Assembly (NCBI RefSeq): GCF_029581195.1
Contig: NZ_CP120737.1
Coordinates: forward strand, 6,611,001 to 6,675,000
Direction: 5' to 3'
Origin: Solwaraspora sp. WMMD791
Lineage (GTDB): Bacteria; Actinomycetota; Actinomycetes; Mycobacteriales; Micromonosporaceae
Length of the DNA stretch: 64,000 nucleotides
The translations under genes and the position numbers were made by a program. Shown here one piece after another: positions 1 through 8,119 of this stretch. A model generated the notes under the pieces. The model was not told the origin of the DNA, made no database searches, and saw only the letters and a program-made list of their open reading frames with translations. Numbering within the stretch: the first letter of the stretch is position 1; each line of letters opens with the position of its first letter.

Positions 1-704
1 AGCCGGGCGTAGTTGACGCCGTTGTCGGCGAGGATCCGCAGCGCGTCGCGGGGGTGGCCCCGGGCGTCGCGGTAGACGGCGCCATGCGCCTCGTTCTTGG
101 TCAGGTGCGACACGTCGGCGCCGCCGATCGCCACCGGCAGTCCTTCGCTGCCGTCGGAGCGGGTGAAGGTGACGTCGTCGACGTTGGCCCACTGCCCGGC
201 GGCGGCGTCGGAGACGACGCTGACGGTGCAGCGGCCGGCGGTGACCCGGACGGTGAGCGCCAACTCCACCCACCATTCGTCGCCGGTGCGGGGCAGGTCG
301 ACCCGCTGTGCCGGGCCGCCGCCGCAGCCGGAGACCCCGAGGTACGCCGCGCGTTGGCCGCCGCTGGAGCGCACCGCCGCCCGTAGCGTGTACGTGCCCC
401 GGGCCAGCCCGGTCACCTGTTGGCGGGTCTGCACCCGGTAGCCGGTGTCGGCCCAGTGGCTGAGTCTCTGGTCGCCGGTGCGTCCGCCGGGCTCCACGTA
501 GGAGGCGTCGCGGTCGCCGGTCTCGGTCCAGCCGACCGGGGCGGCCAGGTCGGTGATGTCCTCGAAGCCGGCGTTGACGAGTTCCGGTGCCGGGCGGCCG
601 GCGGTGGACGCACCCGGCGTGCCGCCGACGATGGCGATGGCGGTCGCCAGGGCGACCGCGGCGGACCGGGCGATCGTGGTGGACAGGGGGCCACGGATGT
701 GCAT
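1..704 (-). CDS. Secreted GH53 arabinogalactan endo-beta-1,4-galactanase, 3' part outside window
   Basis: Likely cuts beta-1,4-galactan side chains of plant pectin outside the cell. The ATG at 704 follows a purine-rich site (AAGGGG). Residues 1 to about 36 form a signal peptide. A beta-sandwich, CBM-like domain follows (LVNAGFED, then WANVDDVTF). The GH53 barrel begins near residue 190 with GADVSHLTKNEAHG and DALRILADNGVNYARL, which are family hallmarks. The frame stays open to base 1, so about 234 residues are visible and both catalytic glutamates lie outside the window. Two LacI-type operators precede it and a GH42 galactosidase gene lies upstream on the same strand, which supports a galactan role. 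The exact binding-module family is not certain. Confidence 0.85.
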   Translation of the reverse strand, partial: MHIRGPLSTTIARSAAVALATAIAIVGGTPGASTAGRPAPELVNAGFEDITDLAAPVGWTETGDRDASYVEPGGRTGDQRLSHWADTGYRVQTRQQVTGLARGTYTLRAAVRSSGGQRAAYLGVSGCGGGPAQRVDLPRTGDEWWVELALTVRVTAGRCTVSVVSDAAAGQWANVDDVTFTRSDGSEGLPVAIGGADVSHLTKNEAHGAVYRDARGHPRDALRILADNGVNYAR

Positions 705-740
705 GCCTGCGCCCCTTCTCGGAACGAATCGGACCAGCTC

Positions 741-753
741 TGGGAGCGCTTAC
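741..753. promoter_or_regulatory. LacI-family operator, site 1
   Basis: TGGGAGCGCTTAC is an imperfect palindrome around AGCGCT, 37 bp before the galactanase start. It matches the three other GAGCGC sites in this locus and the usual LacI-family operator pattern of actinobacteria. It is probably bound by the regulator encoded at 6162-7196. Confidence 0.6.
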
Positions 754-818
754 GGCCGCAACGATCCGCTGTGGTGTGGTAATGCGCCCGACGTGAGCCC
801 GTCACGACGATGTAATAC

Positions 819-832
819 TGGGAGCGCTCACA
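819..832. promoter_or_regulatory. LacI-family operator, site 2
   Basis: TGGGAGCGCTCACA has a perfect GAGCGCTC core at 822-829. It lies between the end of the GH42 gene and the galactanase start, 115 bp upstream of the latter, so the galactanase gene appears to have its own double-operator promoter even though it is the second gene in its strand order. Confidence 0.65.
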
Positions 833-866
833 GAATCATCATCGCCGATCCCTGTCAAGAGGCCCG

Positions 867-2870
867 TCACTCCCGGCGTACCACTCGCACCTGCCCGGCC
901 GGCACCGTCACCGTCCCGGTGCAGCTCACGCCGGTGATCAGCTCCGCCCCGGTGGCCGGCAGCACCGCGTCGTCGGCGGTATGGTTGATCGCGATCAGGT
1001 AGTCCGCCGTAGGCCCGGACCGTCGGACCAGCTCCACCCCGTCGGGTACGCCCGCCGGCGGGGCGATGCCCGCGTCGGCGTACACCCGGCCCAGGACCGG
1101 GGCGAGTGTGGCGGCGTCCAGCCGGGTCGAGACGTACCAGGCGGTGCCGGCGCCGTAGGAGTGCCGGGTGACCGCCGGACCCCCGGCCGCCGGCCCGTCG
1201 ACGTAGCGCAGCACCGCCTCGGCCCCGGTCAGCTCCACCGCCTCGGCCCACACGTCACCGGTCAGGCCCTGCTCCAGAGTCACTGTCTCCTCGGCGCGCA
1301 GCGGCAGGAACTCGTCCACGGTCAACCCGAGCAGCTCCCGCAACGCCCCCGGGTAGGCCCCCGGGTGGACGGTGTCGGTGGCGTCCACGATGCCGGAGAA
1401 GTACGACACCAGCAGGGTGCCGCCGCCCGCGACGTAGCGGCGCAGGTGCTCCGCGGCCGCCGGCGTGGTCAGGTACAGGCTCGGCACCACCACCAGTGGA
1501 TGGTCGTCCAGGGGCGCCTCGGCGCGGGCGAAGTCGACGGTCAACCGGTCGCGCCACAGCCGCTCGTAGTAGGCCTCGACCCGTTCCCGGAAGTCCAGGT
1601 CGATCGAGGGGCGCCACTCCAGCTCGACGGCCCACCAGGACTGCCAGTCCCACAGGATCGCCGCGTCGGTGACCACCCGCGTGCCACGCAGCTCGTCGAG
1701 GCGGGGCAGGGTGTCCACGCCCAACTGCACCACCTCCCGCCAGATCCGGGTGCCGGTGCCACCGTGCGGCACCATCGCCGAGTGGAACTTCTCCGCCCCG
1801 AACCGGGCGGCCCGCCACTGGAAGAACAGCACCGCCTCGGCCCCGCGCGCCAGGTGGGCGAGGCTGTTGCGGGCCAGCTCACCGGGGCGTTTGGCGATGT
1901 TGCGGGGCTGCCAGTTGACCGCCGAGGTGGAGTGCTCCATCAGCAGCCACGGCCGGCCACCGGCGACCGAGCGGGTCAGGTCGGCGCACATCGCCAGCTC
2001 GATGGCGTTGTCGGCCCGCTCGGCCTGCAGGTAGTGGTCGTTGGCGACCACGTCGACCTCGTCGGCCCACCGCCAGTAGTCCAGCGTCTTGCAGTTGGCC
2101 AGCATGAAGTTGGTGGTCACCGGCACGTCGGGGGTGTGCCGGCGCAGGATGTCGCGTTCCCGGCGGAAGTTGGCCAGGTGCGCGTCGGAGGAGAACCGGA
2201 GGAAGTCCAGCTGCTGGGCCGGGTTGACCGCGGTCGGCGCGGCGGTCGGCGTCTCGATCTCCGCCCAGTCGCCGTAGCGCTGCCCCCAGAAGCTGGTGCC
2301 CCACGCGGTGTTCAGTGCCGCCAGGTCGTCGCCGTAGCGTTCCCGCAGCCAGCCGCGGAACGCCTGAGTGGAGCCGGGGCAGTAGCAGAGCGCGTTGGCG
2401 CCGCCGTACTCGTTGTGCACGTGCCACAGCACCAGCGCCGGGTGGTCGGCGTACCGGGCGGCGACCGCCTCGGTGATCCGGGACGCGGCGTCGGCGTACG
2501 CCGGTGAGCTGGGGCAGAACGACTGCCGGGCGCCGCCGCCGAGCACCGCGCCGGTGCGGTCGACCAGCCGGGTGTCCGGGTGCGCGCGGCGCAGCCAGGC
2601 CGGCGGTACGGCGGTCGGGGTGGCCAGATCGACGGTGATCCCCCCGTCGTGCAGCAGGTCCAACACCTCATCGAGCCAGCCGAAGTCGAACTCACCGGGG
2701 GCCGGCTCCAGCAACGCCCAGGAGAAGATCCCGACGCTGACCAGGTTGACCCCGGCGGCGCGCATCAGGGCCACGTCCTGCGGCCAGACCTCGGCCGGCC
2801 ACTGCTCGGGGTTGTAGTCCCCGCCGTACGCCAGCCGGTCCAGCCGGGGGATCGGTGGTCTCTGCACCAT
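867..2870 (-). CDS. GH42 beta-galactosidase
   Basis: Intracellular hydrolase (667 residues) predicted to split galacto-oligosaccharides released from galactan into galactose. The N-terminal barrel starts with LAYGGDYNPEQWP. The acid/base glutamate is E154 in WHVHNEYGG, and the nucleophile is E312 in LLMEHSTSAVNW. A trimerisation/Rossmann-like domain and a small C-terminal beta domain follow. No signal peptide is present. The ATG at 2870 was chosen because GGAG stands 8 nt before it and an operator lies just upstream; a longer frame reaches 2924 but would swallow that operator. It is divergent from the sugar importer. Length is normal for the family. Confidence 0.93.
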   Translation of the reverse strand: MVQRPPIPRLDRLAYGGDYNPEQWPAEVWPQDVALMRAAGVNLVSVGIFSWALLEPAPGEFDFGWLDEVLDLLHDGGITVDLATPTAVPPAWLRRAHPDTRLVDRTGAVLGGGARQSFCPSSPAYADAASRITEAVAARYADHPALVLWHVHNEYGGANALCYCPGSTQAFRGWLRERYGDDLAALNTAWGTSFWGQRYGDWAEIETPTAAPTAVNPAQQLDFLRFSSDAHLANFRRERDILRRHTPDVPVTTNFMLANCKTLDYWRWADEVDVVANDHYLQAERADNAIELAMCADLTRSVAGGRPWLLMEHSTSAVNWQPRNIAKRPGELARNSLAHLARGAEAVLFFQWRAARFGAEKFHSAMVPHGGTGTRIWREVVQLGVDTLPRLDELRGTRVVTDAAILWDWQSWWAVELEWRPSIDLDFRERVEAYYERLWRDRLTVDFARAEAPLDDHPLVVVPSLYLTTPAAAEHLRRYVAGGGTLLVSYFSGIVDATDTVHPGAYPGALRELLGLTVDEFLPLRAEETVTLEQGLTGDVWAEAVELTGAEAVLRYVDGPAAGGPAVTRHSYGAGTAWYVSTRLDAATLAPVLGRVYADAGIAPPAGVPDGVELVRRSGPTADYLIAINHTADDAVLPATGAELITGVSCTGTVTVPAGQVRVVRRE

Positions 2871-2887
2871 GTGACGCTCCGAAACTG

Positions 2888-2900
2888 TACGCGCTCCCAA
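2888..2900. promoter_or_regulatory. LacI-family operator, site 3
   Basis: On the minus strand this reads TTGGGAGCGCGTA, one half fully matching the TGGGAGCGC consensus of the other sites and one half degenerate. It sits 18 bp before the GH42 start codon, where it could block that promoter. Confidence 0.55.
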
Positions 2901-2983
2901 CACGACATCGGCATGATCGCACATGCCACAGCAGCGAAGTCAGCCCTGATGTGGCTCTTGACACAGGTGTACCCGGCACCAAC

Positions 2984-3001
2984 ACTGTGAGCGCTCACAG
3001 T
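2984..3001. promoter_or_regulatory. LacI-family operator, site 4 (perfect palindrome)
   Basis: ACTGTGAGCGCTCACAGT is a perfect 18-bp palindrome, 51 bp before the start of the solute-binding protein gene and in the divergent region with the GH42 gene. It is the most symmetric copy of the operator in this locus. Confidence 0.75.
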
Positions 3002-3051
3002 TGTTTCCCCCTGATCACCATCCGATGACGGTCGACAGATGAGAGGTGGAG

Positions 3052-4338
3052 ATGAGCCGCTCCCTCGGCGCGAAGATAATGCTCACGACGCTCGCCGCCA
3101 GCCTGGTCGCGGCCTGTGGGGCCGACCCCGGTGACGACGGCCCGGTCGAGCTGACCTTCTGGTCCTGGGCCCCGAACATCGAGAAGGTCGTCGACGCGTG
3201 GAACGCCGACAACCCGGACATCCAGGTCACGTTGAGCAAGCAGGCCGGCGGCGGTGACATCGTCACCAAGCTGCTCACCGCCAACCAGGCCGGCAACCCG
3301 CCGGATCTCGCCCAGGTCGAGTACCAGTCACTGCCCACCCTGGTCAGCAACGACGTGCTCGCCGACATCGCCGACCTGGCCGGCGACGCGCAGAACGCGT
3401 TCGCCGAGGGCGTCTGGCAGCAGGTCACCCTCGGCACCGACGCCGTCTACGCCATCCCGCAGGACGCCGGGCCGATGATGCTCTACTACCGGGCCGACCT
3501 GTTCGACCAGTACGGCCTGACCGTACCGACCACCTGGGACGAGTTCGCCCGGACCGCGCGGGACCTGCGGGCGAAGACCACCGACCACTACCTGACCACG
3601 TTCTCCGCCAACGATCCCGGCTGGTTCGCCGGGCTGGCCCAGCAGGCCGGCGCCGCCTGGTGGGCGATCGACGGCGAGGCGTGGCAGGTGACCGTCGACG
3701 ACCCGGCCACCCGACAGGTCGCCGAGTTCTGGGGCGGACTGGTCACCGAAGGCGTGGTCGACGACCAGCCGATGTACACCCCGGAGTGGAACCAGGCGCT
3801 CAACGACGGCACCCTGCTGGCCTGGCCGAGCGCCATCTGGGGGCCGGGTGTGCTGGCCGGCAACGCCGCCGACACCGAGGGCCTGTGGGAGATGGCCCCG
3901 CTGCCACAGTGGACCGCAGGGGAGAACGTCACCGGTAACTGGGGCGGTTCGTCCACCGGCGTCACCGAGGCCTCCCCGCACCGGGAAGCCGCCGTCACGT
4001 TCGCCACCTGGATGAACACCGATCCGGCCGCCACCGAGCTGCTCGTACGCGAATCCGCCATCTACCCGGCCGCCCGCGACGCCCAGACCGGCCCGGCGTT
4101 GGCCGACCCGCCGGCGTTCTTCGCCAACCAGCCCGACTTCTACACCCTCGCCCAGGAGATCGCCGACACCGCCGCCGGGTTCACCTGGGGGCCGAACGTC
4201 AACGTCACCTACCAGACGTACATGGACTCGTTCGCGGCGGCGATCACCGACGGTACGCCGTTCGTCGACGCGGTCGCCGCGATGCAGACCGCCACCGTCG
4301 ACGACATGCGCGACAACGGCTTCTCGATCGCCGAATGA
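3052..4338 (+). CDS. ABC sugar transporter, solute-binding lipoprotein (GanS/MalE type)
   Basis: Binds a sugar, most likely galacto-oligosaccharides judging by the flanking galactan enzymes, and hands it to the two permeases downstream. The protein (428 residues) starts with a lipoprotein signal ending in LVAAC, lipidated at C22, so it is anchored outside the membrane. It then shows the family-1 extracellular solute-binding pattern (VELTFWSWAPNIEKVVDAWN; PQDAGPMMLYYRADLF). The ATG at 3052 was chosen because GAGG lies 5 nt before it; a GTG at 3046 is possible. The stop overlaps the next start (ATGA), giving translational coupling. A perfect LacI-type operator lies upstream. Confidence 0.9.
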   Translation: MSRSLGAKIMLTTLAASLVAACGADPGDDGPVELTFWSWAPNIEKVVDAWNADNPDIQVTLSKQAGGGDIVTKLLTANQAGNPPDLAQVEYQSLPTLVSNDVLADIADLAGDAQNAFAEGVWQQVTLGTDAVYAIPQDAGPMMLYYRADLFDQYGLTVPTTWDEFARTARDLRAKTTDHYLTTFSANDPGWFAGLAQQAGAAWWAIDGEAWQVTVDDPATRQVAEFWGGLVTEGVVDDQPMYTPEWNQALNDGTLLAWPSAIWGPGVLAGNAADTEGLWEMAPLPQWTAGENVTGNWGGSSTGVTEASPHREAAVTFATWMNTDPAATELLVRESAIYPAARDAQTGPALADPPAFFANQPDFYTLAQEIADTAAGFTWGPNVNVTYQTYMDSFAAAITDGTPFVDAVAAMQTATVDDMRDNGFSIAE

Positions 4339-5279
4339 GCCCAGAGATGCCTGTGGTCACCCGCGCTCGCGGCGGCCGCCGAGGAAGACGTACGGCGGTG
4401 CCGTACGTCTTCCTCGCCCCGGCGGTGACGCTGTTCGTGCTGACCTTCCTGCTACCCATCGGGTACGCCGTCCACCTGAGCCTGCGCAAGGTGCGGGTCT
4501 CCGGTCTCGGGCTGGGCCGGGGCTCGCGTACCGAGGTCTTCGCCGGACTCGACAACTACCGTGCCGCGCTGGCGGACCCGACGCTGCTGACCGGCGCGGC
4601 GCGGGTCCTCGGCTACGGTGCGCTGCTGGTACCGGTGATGCTCGGCCTGGCGCTGCTGTTCGCCCTGCTGCTGGACCGCCCCCGGGTCGGCCTGCAACGG
4701 TTCAGCCGGATCGCGATCTTCCTGCCGTACGCCGTCCCGGCGGTGATCGCCAGCCTGCTCTGGGGCTTCCTCTACCTGCCCGCCACCAGCCCGCTCAACG
4801 ACGCGCTCGACTGGATCGGCGGGCCGCAGCCCGACCTGCTCGGCACCGGAACCGTCTTCTACGCGGTGGTCAACATCGCGCTCTGGGGCGGCGTCGGGTT
4901 CAACATGATCGTGCTGTTCACCGCGCTGCGGGCGATCCCGCCGGAGCTGTACGAGTCGGCCCGCATCGACGGCTGCTCTGAGCTGCAGATCGCCTGGCGG
5001 ATCAAGATTCCGCTGCTCACTCCGGCGCTGGTGATGACCACCGTCTTCACCATGATCGCCACCCTGCAGGTGTTCAGCGAGCCGATGACGCTGCGCCCGC
5101 TGACCAACTCGATCTCGTCGACCTGGACCCCGCTGATGAAGATCTACCGGGACGCGTTCGCCACCGACGACCGGTACGCCGCCGCCGCGACCTCGGTGAT
5201 CGTCGCCCTGGCGACGCTGGTGCTGTCGTTCGGCTTCCTGCGCCTGGTGCAGCGGCGGGCCTTCGGCCAGGAGCGGTGA
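4335..5279 (+). CDS. ABC sugar transporter permease (MalF type)
   Basis: Inner-membrane permease of 314 residues with about six membrane segments (first YVFLAPAVTLFVLTFLLPIG). The EAA loop, which contacts the ATPase, is visible in its C-terminal half (ELYESARIDGCSELQIAWRIKIP). It starts on the ATGA shared with the binding protein and pairs with the permease that follows at 5279. No ATPase gene is present in the cluster. In actinomycetes such importers commonly use a shared ATPase of the MsiK type encoded elsewhere, and that is inferred here. Confidence 0.9.
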   Translation: MSPEMPVVTRARGGRRGRRTAVPYVFLAPAVTLFVLTFLLPIGYAVHLSLRKVRVSGLGLGRGSRTEVFAGLDNYRAALADPTLLTGAARVLGYGALLVPVMLGLALLFALLLDRPRVGLQRFSRIAIFLPYAVPAVIASLLWGFLYLPATSPLNDALDWIGGPQPDLLGTGTVFYAVVNIALWGGVGFNMIVLFTALRAIPPELYESARIDGCSELQIAWRIKIPLLTPALVMTTVFTMIATLQVFSEPMTLRPLTNSISSTWTPLMKIYRDAFATDDRYAAAATSVIVALATLVLSFGFLRLVQRRAFGQER

Positions 5280-6118
5280 TGGCCACGGTCCGAAGGCCGC
5301 AGCTGGTGCCCACGGCCGTGCTGCTGATCGGCGCGGTCTACTGCCTGCTGCCGGTGGCCTGGGTGCTGGTCGCCGCGACCAAGAGCGGATCAAGCCTGTT
5401 CAGCACGTTCACCTTCGCCCCCGGCGACGCGCTGGTCGCCAACATCGCCGAACTGTCGGCGTACCGGGGTGGGCAGTTCTGGCGCTGGGTCGCCAACACC
5501 GCCCTGTACGCCGGGGTCGGTGCCCTCGCCTCCGCCGCGCTGTCTGGACTCAGCGGCTACACGCTGGCCAAGTACGACTTCCTCGGCCGGTCGGCGATCT
5601 TCAACATGCTGCTCGCCGGAGTGCTGGTGCCCGGGGTGATCCTCGCCGTGCCGCAGTACCTGCTGCTGGCCAAGGTGGGGCTGGCCGACACCTACTGGTC
5701 GGTCCTGCTGCCCAGCATCATCAGCCCGTACGGCATCTACCTGGCCCGGATCTACGCGGCGGCGGCCGTGCCCGACACAGTGATCGAGGCGGCCCGTACC
5801 GACGGTGCCAGCGAGTTCCGGATCTTCCGCCAGGTGGCCGCACCGATGATGATCCCCGGCCTGATCACGGTGTTCCTGTTCCAGTTCGTGGCGATCTGGA
5901 ACAACTTCCTGCTGCCGTTCGTCATGCTCGCCGACGACGACAAGTTCCCCGTCACCCTTGGCCTGTACACCCTGCTCAACCAGGGTTCGACCACGCCGGC
6001 GCTGTACAGTCTGGTGATCACCGGATCGCTGTTGTCGATCATCCCGTTGGTGGCGCTCTTCCTCTCCCTGCAGCGGTACTGGCGGATCGACCTGTTGTCC
6101 GGATCCATCAAGGCATGA
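5279..6118 (+). CDS. ABC sugar transporter permease (MalG type)
   Basis: Second membrane subunit of the importer, 279 residues, with about six transmembrane helices and the EAA loop VIEAARTDGASEFRIFRQVAAP. The ATG at 5279 overlaps the previous stop by one base; a GTG at 5276 would give a 4-bp overlap, but the GGAG near 5270 is better spaced for the ATG. It ends 43 bp before the LacI regulator and is probably co-transcribed with it. Confidence 0.9.
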   Translation: MATVRRPQLVPTAVLLIGAVYCLLPVAWVLVAATKSGSSLFSTFTFAPGDALVANIAELSAYRGGQFWRWVANTALYAGVGALASAALSGLSGYTLAKYDFLGRSAIFNMLLAGVLVPGVILAVPQYLLLAKVGLADTYWSVLLPSIISPYGIYLARIYAAAAVPDTVIEAARTDGASEFRIFRQVAAPMMIPGLITVFLFQFVAIWNNFLLPFVMLADDDKFPVTLGLYTLLNQGSTTPALYSLVITGSLLSIIPLVALFLSLQRYWRIDLLSGSIKA

Positions 6119-6161
6119 GGTCGATCGGGCGTGAGATCGATCAGGGTGTAAGGACGACAAT

Positions 6162-7196
6162 GTGAGCGTGGCCGGAACTGAACGCGGCCGGGCCCGCCCC
6201 GGGCGGGCCCGGCCCACCATGGACGACGTCGCCGCCGTCGCCGGGGTGTCGAGGGGCACCGTGTCGCGGTGGCTCAACGGGGGGCACAACGTCAGCGGCC
6301 CGGCCGCCGACGCCGTCGAGCGCGCCATCCGCAAGACCGGGTACGTCGTCAACCAGCACGCCCGCAGCCTGGTCACCCAGCGCTCCGACTCGGTGGCGTT
6401 CATCCTGTCCGAACCGCAGGACCGGCTCTTCGAGGACCCCAACTTCAACGCCCTGCTGCGCGGCTGCACCCAGGCCCTCGCCGAACGTGACATCACCCTG
6501 CTGCTGACCATCGCCGGCACCTCCGAGGACCGCAAACGGGTCGGCCGCTACGTCACCGCCGGACACGTCGACGGCGCGCTGCTGGTCTCCACCCACGCCG
6601 GCAGCCCGCTGATCGACGAGCTGAAGGGCCGTGGCCTGCCGTTCGTGGTCTGCGGCAAACCACTCGGGCACGAACGCGACGTCAGCTACGTCGCCGCCGA
6701 CGACCGCGACGGCGCCCGGCAGATGGTCGGCTACCTGCGCTCCCAGGGGCACCGTACGATCGCCACCATCACCGGCCCGCTGGACACCCCGGGCGGGGTC
6801 GAACGCCTCGCCGGCTACCACGACGTGCTCGGTGACACCGATCCCCGACTGGTCGTCACCGGCGACTACACCCGGGCCGGGGGAGAGGCGGCGATGGAGC
6901 AGCTGCTGCGTCAGGCACCCGACCTCGACGCCGTCTTCGTCAGCTCCGACCTGATGGCCGCCGGGGCGATCGCCGCGCTGCACCGGGCCGGCCGCCGGGT
7001 GCCCGGCGACGTCGCCGTCGGCGGCTTCGACGACTCCGAGGTCGCCACCGCCTCACTGCCGCAGCTGACCACCATCCGCCAGCCACTGGGCCGGATCAGC
7101 GTCGAAATGGTCCGGCTGCTCCTCGGCCACCTGGCCGGCGACTCCCACGCCGCCGTCATCCTCCCCACCGAACTGGTGGTCCGCGGCAGCGCCTGA
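6162..7196 (+). CDS. LacI-family transcriptional regulator of the galactan locus
   Basis: DNA-binding repressor of 344 residues. The helix-turn-helix is at about residues 19-45 (TMDDVAAVAGVSRGTVSRWL), followed by the hinge helix (QHARSLVTQRSDSVAFIL) and a periplasmic-binding-protein-like sugar-sensing domain. The GTG start at 6162 is preceded by AAGGA at a 7-nt distance. It lies last in the binding protein-permease operon, so it is probably made together with the importer. Four GAGCGC operators within the locus are its likely targets. The inducer is inferred to be galactose or a galacto-oligosaccharide. Confidence 0.9.
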   Translation: MSVAGTERGRARPGRARPTMDDVAAVAGVSRGTVSRWLNGGHNVSGPAADAVERAIRKTGYVVNQHARSLVTQRSDSVAFILSEPQDRLFEDPNFNALLRGCTQALAERDITLLLTIAGTSEDRKRVGRYVTAGHVDGALLVSTHAGSPLIDELKGRGLPFVVCGKPLGHERDVSYVAADDRDGARQMVGYLRSQGHRTIATITGPLDTPGGVERLAGYHDVLGDTDPRLVVTGDYTRAGGEAAMEQLLRQAPDLDAVFVSSDLMAAGAIAALHRAGRRVPGDVAVGGFDDSEVATASLPQLTTIRQPLGRISVEMVRLLLGHLAGDSHAAVILPTELVVRGSA

Positions 7197-7252
7197 TCGT
7201 CGACGGCCGATCGGGTCTGCCGCGTCGCGGCGGATCTGGCAGGCTGGTAGCC

Positions 7253-8092
7253 GTGCTGACGGTGCCGGTGCGGCAACTCGGGGAGACCGAACGCGGGGCG
7301 GTGGAACGCATCCTCGACCTCGATCCCTTCGCCGCACCCCAGGTCGCCGAACGGGTCGCCGCGCACGGACTGGCCTGGTGGCGGGCCGACGGCCGGATCT
7401 TCGGCTACGGCCCACGGCGGCAACTCGAGTCGCTGTGCTGGCTCGGCGGGCACCTCAGCCCCGTACACGCCACCCCGGCGGCGGTCGCGGCCTTCGCCGA
7501 ACGGCTCGCCATCGAGGAGCGCGTCTGTTCGTCGATCGTCGGGCGGGCCGACGCCGTACTCGGCCTGTGGGAGCAGCTCGGCGAGCCGTGGGGGCCGGCC
7601 CGCGAGATCCGCGCCGAGCAGCCGCTGCTGGTCGCCGACCGGCCGCCGGCGGTGCCGGCCGACCCCGGCGTACGGCTGGTCCGCCCCGACGAGATCGACC
7701 TGCTCTTCCCGGCGGCGGTGGCCATGTACACCGAGGAGGTCGGGGCGTCGCCGATCGCCGACGACGCCGGGCGTGGCTACCGGCGGCGGGTCGCCGAACT
7801 GGTCCGGGCCCGACGCACGTACGCCCGGATCGTCGACGGCACCGTGGTCTTCAAGGCCGAGCTGGCCGTCGTCACCCGGCACACCGCGCAGGTCCAAGGG
7901 GTCTGGGTCGATCCGCTGTGGCGCGGCCGGGGGCTGGCCACGCCGGCGATGGCGGCCGTGGTCCGCGACGCGCTGCGCCGGGTCGCCCCCACGGTCAGCC
8001 TGTACGTCAACGACTACAACACCGCCGCCCGCCGGGTCTACGACCGGTGCGGCTTCCGCCGCGTCGGCACCTTCGCCACCGTGCTGTTCTGA
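7253..8092 (+). CDS. DUF4081 domain GNAT N-acetyltransferase
   Basis: Predicted acetyl-CoA-dependent acyltransferase, 279 residues, substrate unknown. Residues 1 to about 115 match the actinobacterial DUF4081 domain. The C-terminal half is a GNAT fold with the acetyl-CoA loop in VDPLWRGRGLATPAM and the C-terminal VNDYNTAARRVYDRCGFRRVG. The GTG at 7253 is used; the ribosome site is weak. In mycobacteria its counterpart lies a few genes from methionine aminopeptidase and the rimP cluster. Both occur here on the same strand but about 27 kb away, which suggests that genes were gained in between. Confidence 0.85.
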   Translation: MLTVPVRQLGETERGAVERILDLDPFAAPQVAERVAAHGLAWWRADGRIFGYGPRRQLESLCWLGGHLSPVHATPAAVAAFAERLAIEERVCSSIVGRADAVLGLWEQLGEPWGPAREIRAEQPLLVADRPPAVPADPGVRLVRPDEIDLLFPAAVAMYTEEVGASPIADDAGRGYRRRVAELVRARRTYARIVDGTVVFKAELAVVTRHTAQVQGVWVDPLWRGRGLATPAMAAVVRDALRRVAPTVSLYVNDYNTAARRVYDRCGFRRVGTFATVLF

Positions 8093-8119
8093 CCGATCAG
8101 CCCGTCTTCATCCTGACGG

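Noticed and set aside
6119-6161. Possible operator before the LacI gene (repeated GATCGATC stretches)
   Set aside because: No GAGCGC core like the four other sites; the stretch is too short and simple to call.
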